Positions 4,815 through 5,294 of a stretch of 5,294 bases of DNA are shown here, piece by piece. Position 1 is the first letter of the stretch. Each line of letters starts with the position of its first letter. Source of the stretch: Acidilobaceae archaeon (lineage in GTDB: Archaea; Thermoproteota; Thermoprotei_A; Sulfolobales; Acidilobaceae); NCBI GenBank assembly GCA_027044005.1, contig JALUDK010000094.1, forward strand, positions 1 to 5,294, given 5' to 3'. The notes beneath the pieces are model-generated. The model saw only the letters and a program-made list of their open reading frames with translations, had not been told where the DNA came from and did not search any database. Both the position numbers and the translations under genes were made by a program.

Positions 4815-5294
4815 TCACCCTAGCCTAGCCGCCTGTTCTGCGACCCGGTTAAGGGCCCCCAGAGGATCCAAGGGTAGCCACGGCGCGGGCACCAGGATTA
4901 TCCTGGCTCCAGCCTCTTCAGCAGCCTCGGCAAGCCACTCGCTCGTGGGGCCTGCAGGCTCGCCATCCAAGTCAACAGTTACAAGGGCCACTCCACCCCT
5001 TTCAAGAGCCTCTAATGCCTCCTGCTTCACCGAAGGCGGGGGCTCGGCTTCGTGCGACAGTCGTAGGAGAACGACTTCGCCGGCCCCGAGCCACCTGGCT
5101 ACGTACACGTTGAACGGCAAGTCAGCGACTACTGTGGACCCCTCAAGGATGCCCCTAAACTCCTCGAGCCTGGCTAGTCTATCCAGCGCCGCTTCCAGCC
5201 TAGCCTCTATCGTGTCGGAGCATGAGGGAGCCACTGAGGCCTCGGCGGAGGCTAGAGCTTCTAGTATCCGGGCGGTGTTGGCGGGGTCGTACCA
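4815..5294 (-). CDS. Probable ZnuA/TroA-like solute-binding protein, C-terminal part (truncated by window edge)
   Basis: The frame is open from the right edge to the TGA at 4817-4815, giving 159 residues of a longer protein; a GTG at 5234 is internal and not the start. The fragment opens WYDPANTARILEALASAE, like the (H)xWlDPxNa segment of metal-binding SBPs of the ZnuA/TroA/PsaA group. It continues with a long amphipathic helix (about 27-50), then VVADLPFNVYVARWLGAGE where the family usually has v.t.H.aF.Yla..yGl. It ends with a beta-alpha C-lobe (GGVALVTVD, EEAGARIILVPA). That order fits a cluster A-I binding protein for Zn/Mn uptake or a relative, outside the membrane. The expected C-lobe His is replaced (ADLPF), so metal binding is doubtful; D108 or D110 of the fragment might fill the acidic ligand position. 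No ZnuB or ZnuC follows. The family call is moderate. Confidence 0.5.
   Translation of the reverse strand, partial: WYDPANTARILEALASAEASVAPSCSDTIEARLEAALDRLARLEEFRGILEGSTVVADLPFNVYVARWLGAGEVVLLRLSHEAEPPPSVKQEALEALERGGVALVTVDLDGEPAGPTSEWLAEAAEEAGARIILVPAPWLPLDPLGALNRVAEQAARLG

Noticed and set aside
1..5294. tRNA, rRNA, CRISPR repeats, insertion sequences or attachment sites
   Set aside because: No cloverleaf sequence, regularly spaced repeats, transposase or terminal inverted repeats were seen on either strand; the window is normal chromosomal gene content.

Overview
The window looks like chromosomal DNA from a hyperthermophilic crenarchaeon, most likely of the Desulfurococcales/Pyrodictiaceae type. 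This is inferred from an archaeal CCA-adding enzyme N-terminus beside thpR, heavy use of AGG/AGA Arg, CTA Leu and ATA Ile codons, a moderately high GC content (mid-50s percent by eye), Shine-Dalgarno sequences of the GGAGGT/GGAGGGG type, TATA-like boxes, and a dominance of TTG and GTG starts with no ATG start. All supported genes lie on the minus strand, so the window reads biologically from right (5294) to left (1). Species assignment is not possible from this sequence alone.

Region A (5294 to 4815) is the C-terminal part of a probable solute-binding protein resembling the ZnuA/TroA metal-binding family, truncated by the window edge. Region B (4814 to about 4642) is a non-coding stretch holding a perfect 7-bp inverted repeat, a second small palindrome and TATA-like sequences; it is the likely control region of the next operon. 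Region C (4641 to 2015) is a compact three-gene ABC-2 type exporter operon: an ATPase, then two 271-residue multi-spanning permeases. The first junction is a TTGA start/stop overlap and the second is a 3-nt gap with a Shine-Dalgarno inside the preceding gene. The two permeases and two ATPase copies would form one efflux complex of unknown substrate.

Region D (2014 to 1852) is an intergenic stretch with a T-rich possible terminator, a TATA box and a short leader predicted to begin almost exactly at the base of a GC-rich hairpin. The hairpin's 3' arm contains the only plausible Shine-Dalgarno for the next gene. Region E (1851 to 847) is that gene, a membrane-anchored NitT/TauT/NMT1-like solute-binding protein with no importer permease or ATPase in the window. 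Region F (735 to 1) is a translationally coupled RNA-processing pair, thpR (RNA 2',3'-cyclic phosphodiesterase) and the N-terminus of cca (tRNA CCA-adding enzyme), again joined by a TTGA overlap.

Nothing here amounts to a clearly new multi-gene system. The points most worth a second look are the structured leader of the orphan binding protein, the palindromic control region of the exporter operon, a 14-bp sequence shared in inverted orientation by those two control regions, the ZnuA-like protein that lacks the expected C-lobe metal histidine, the divergent Q-loop and signature of the ABC ATPase, and the complete absence of ATG starts.
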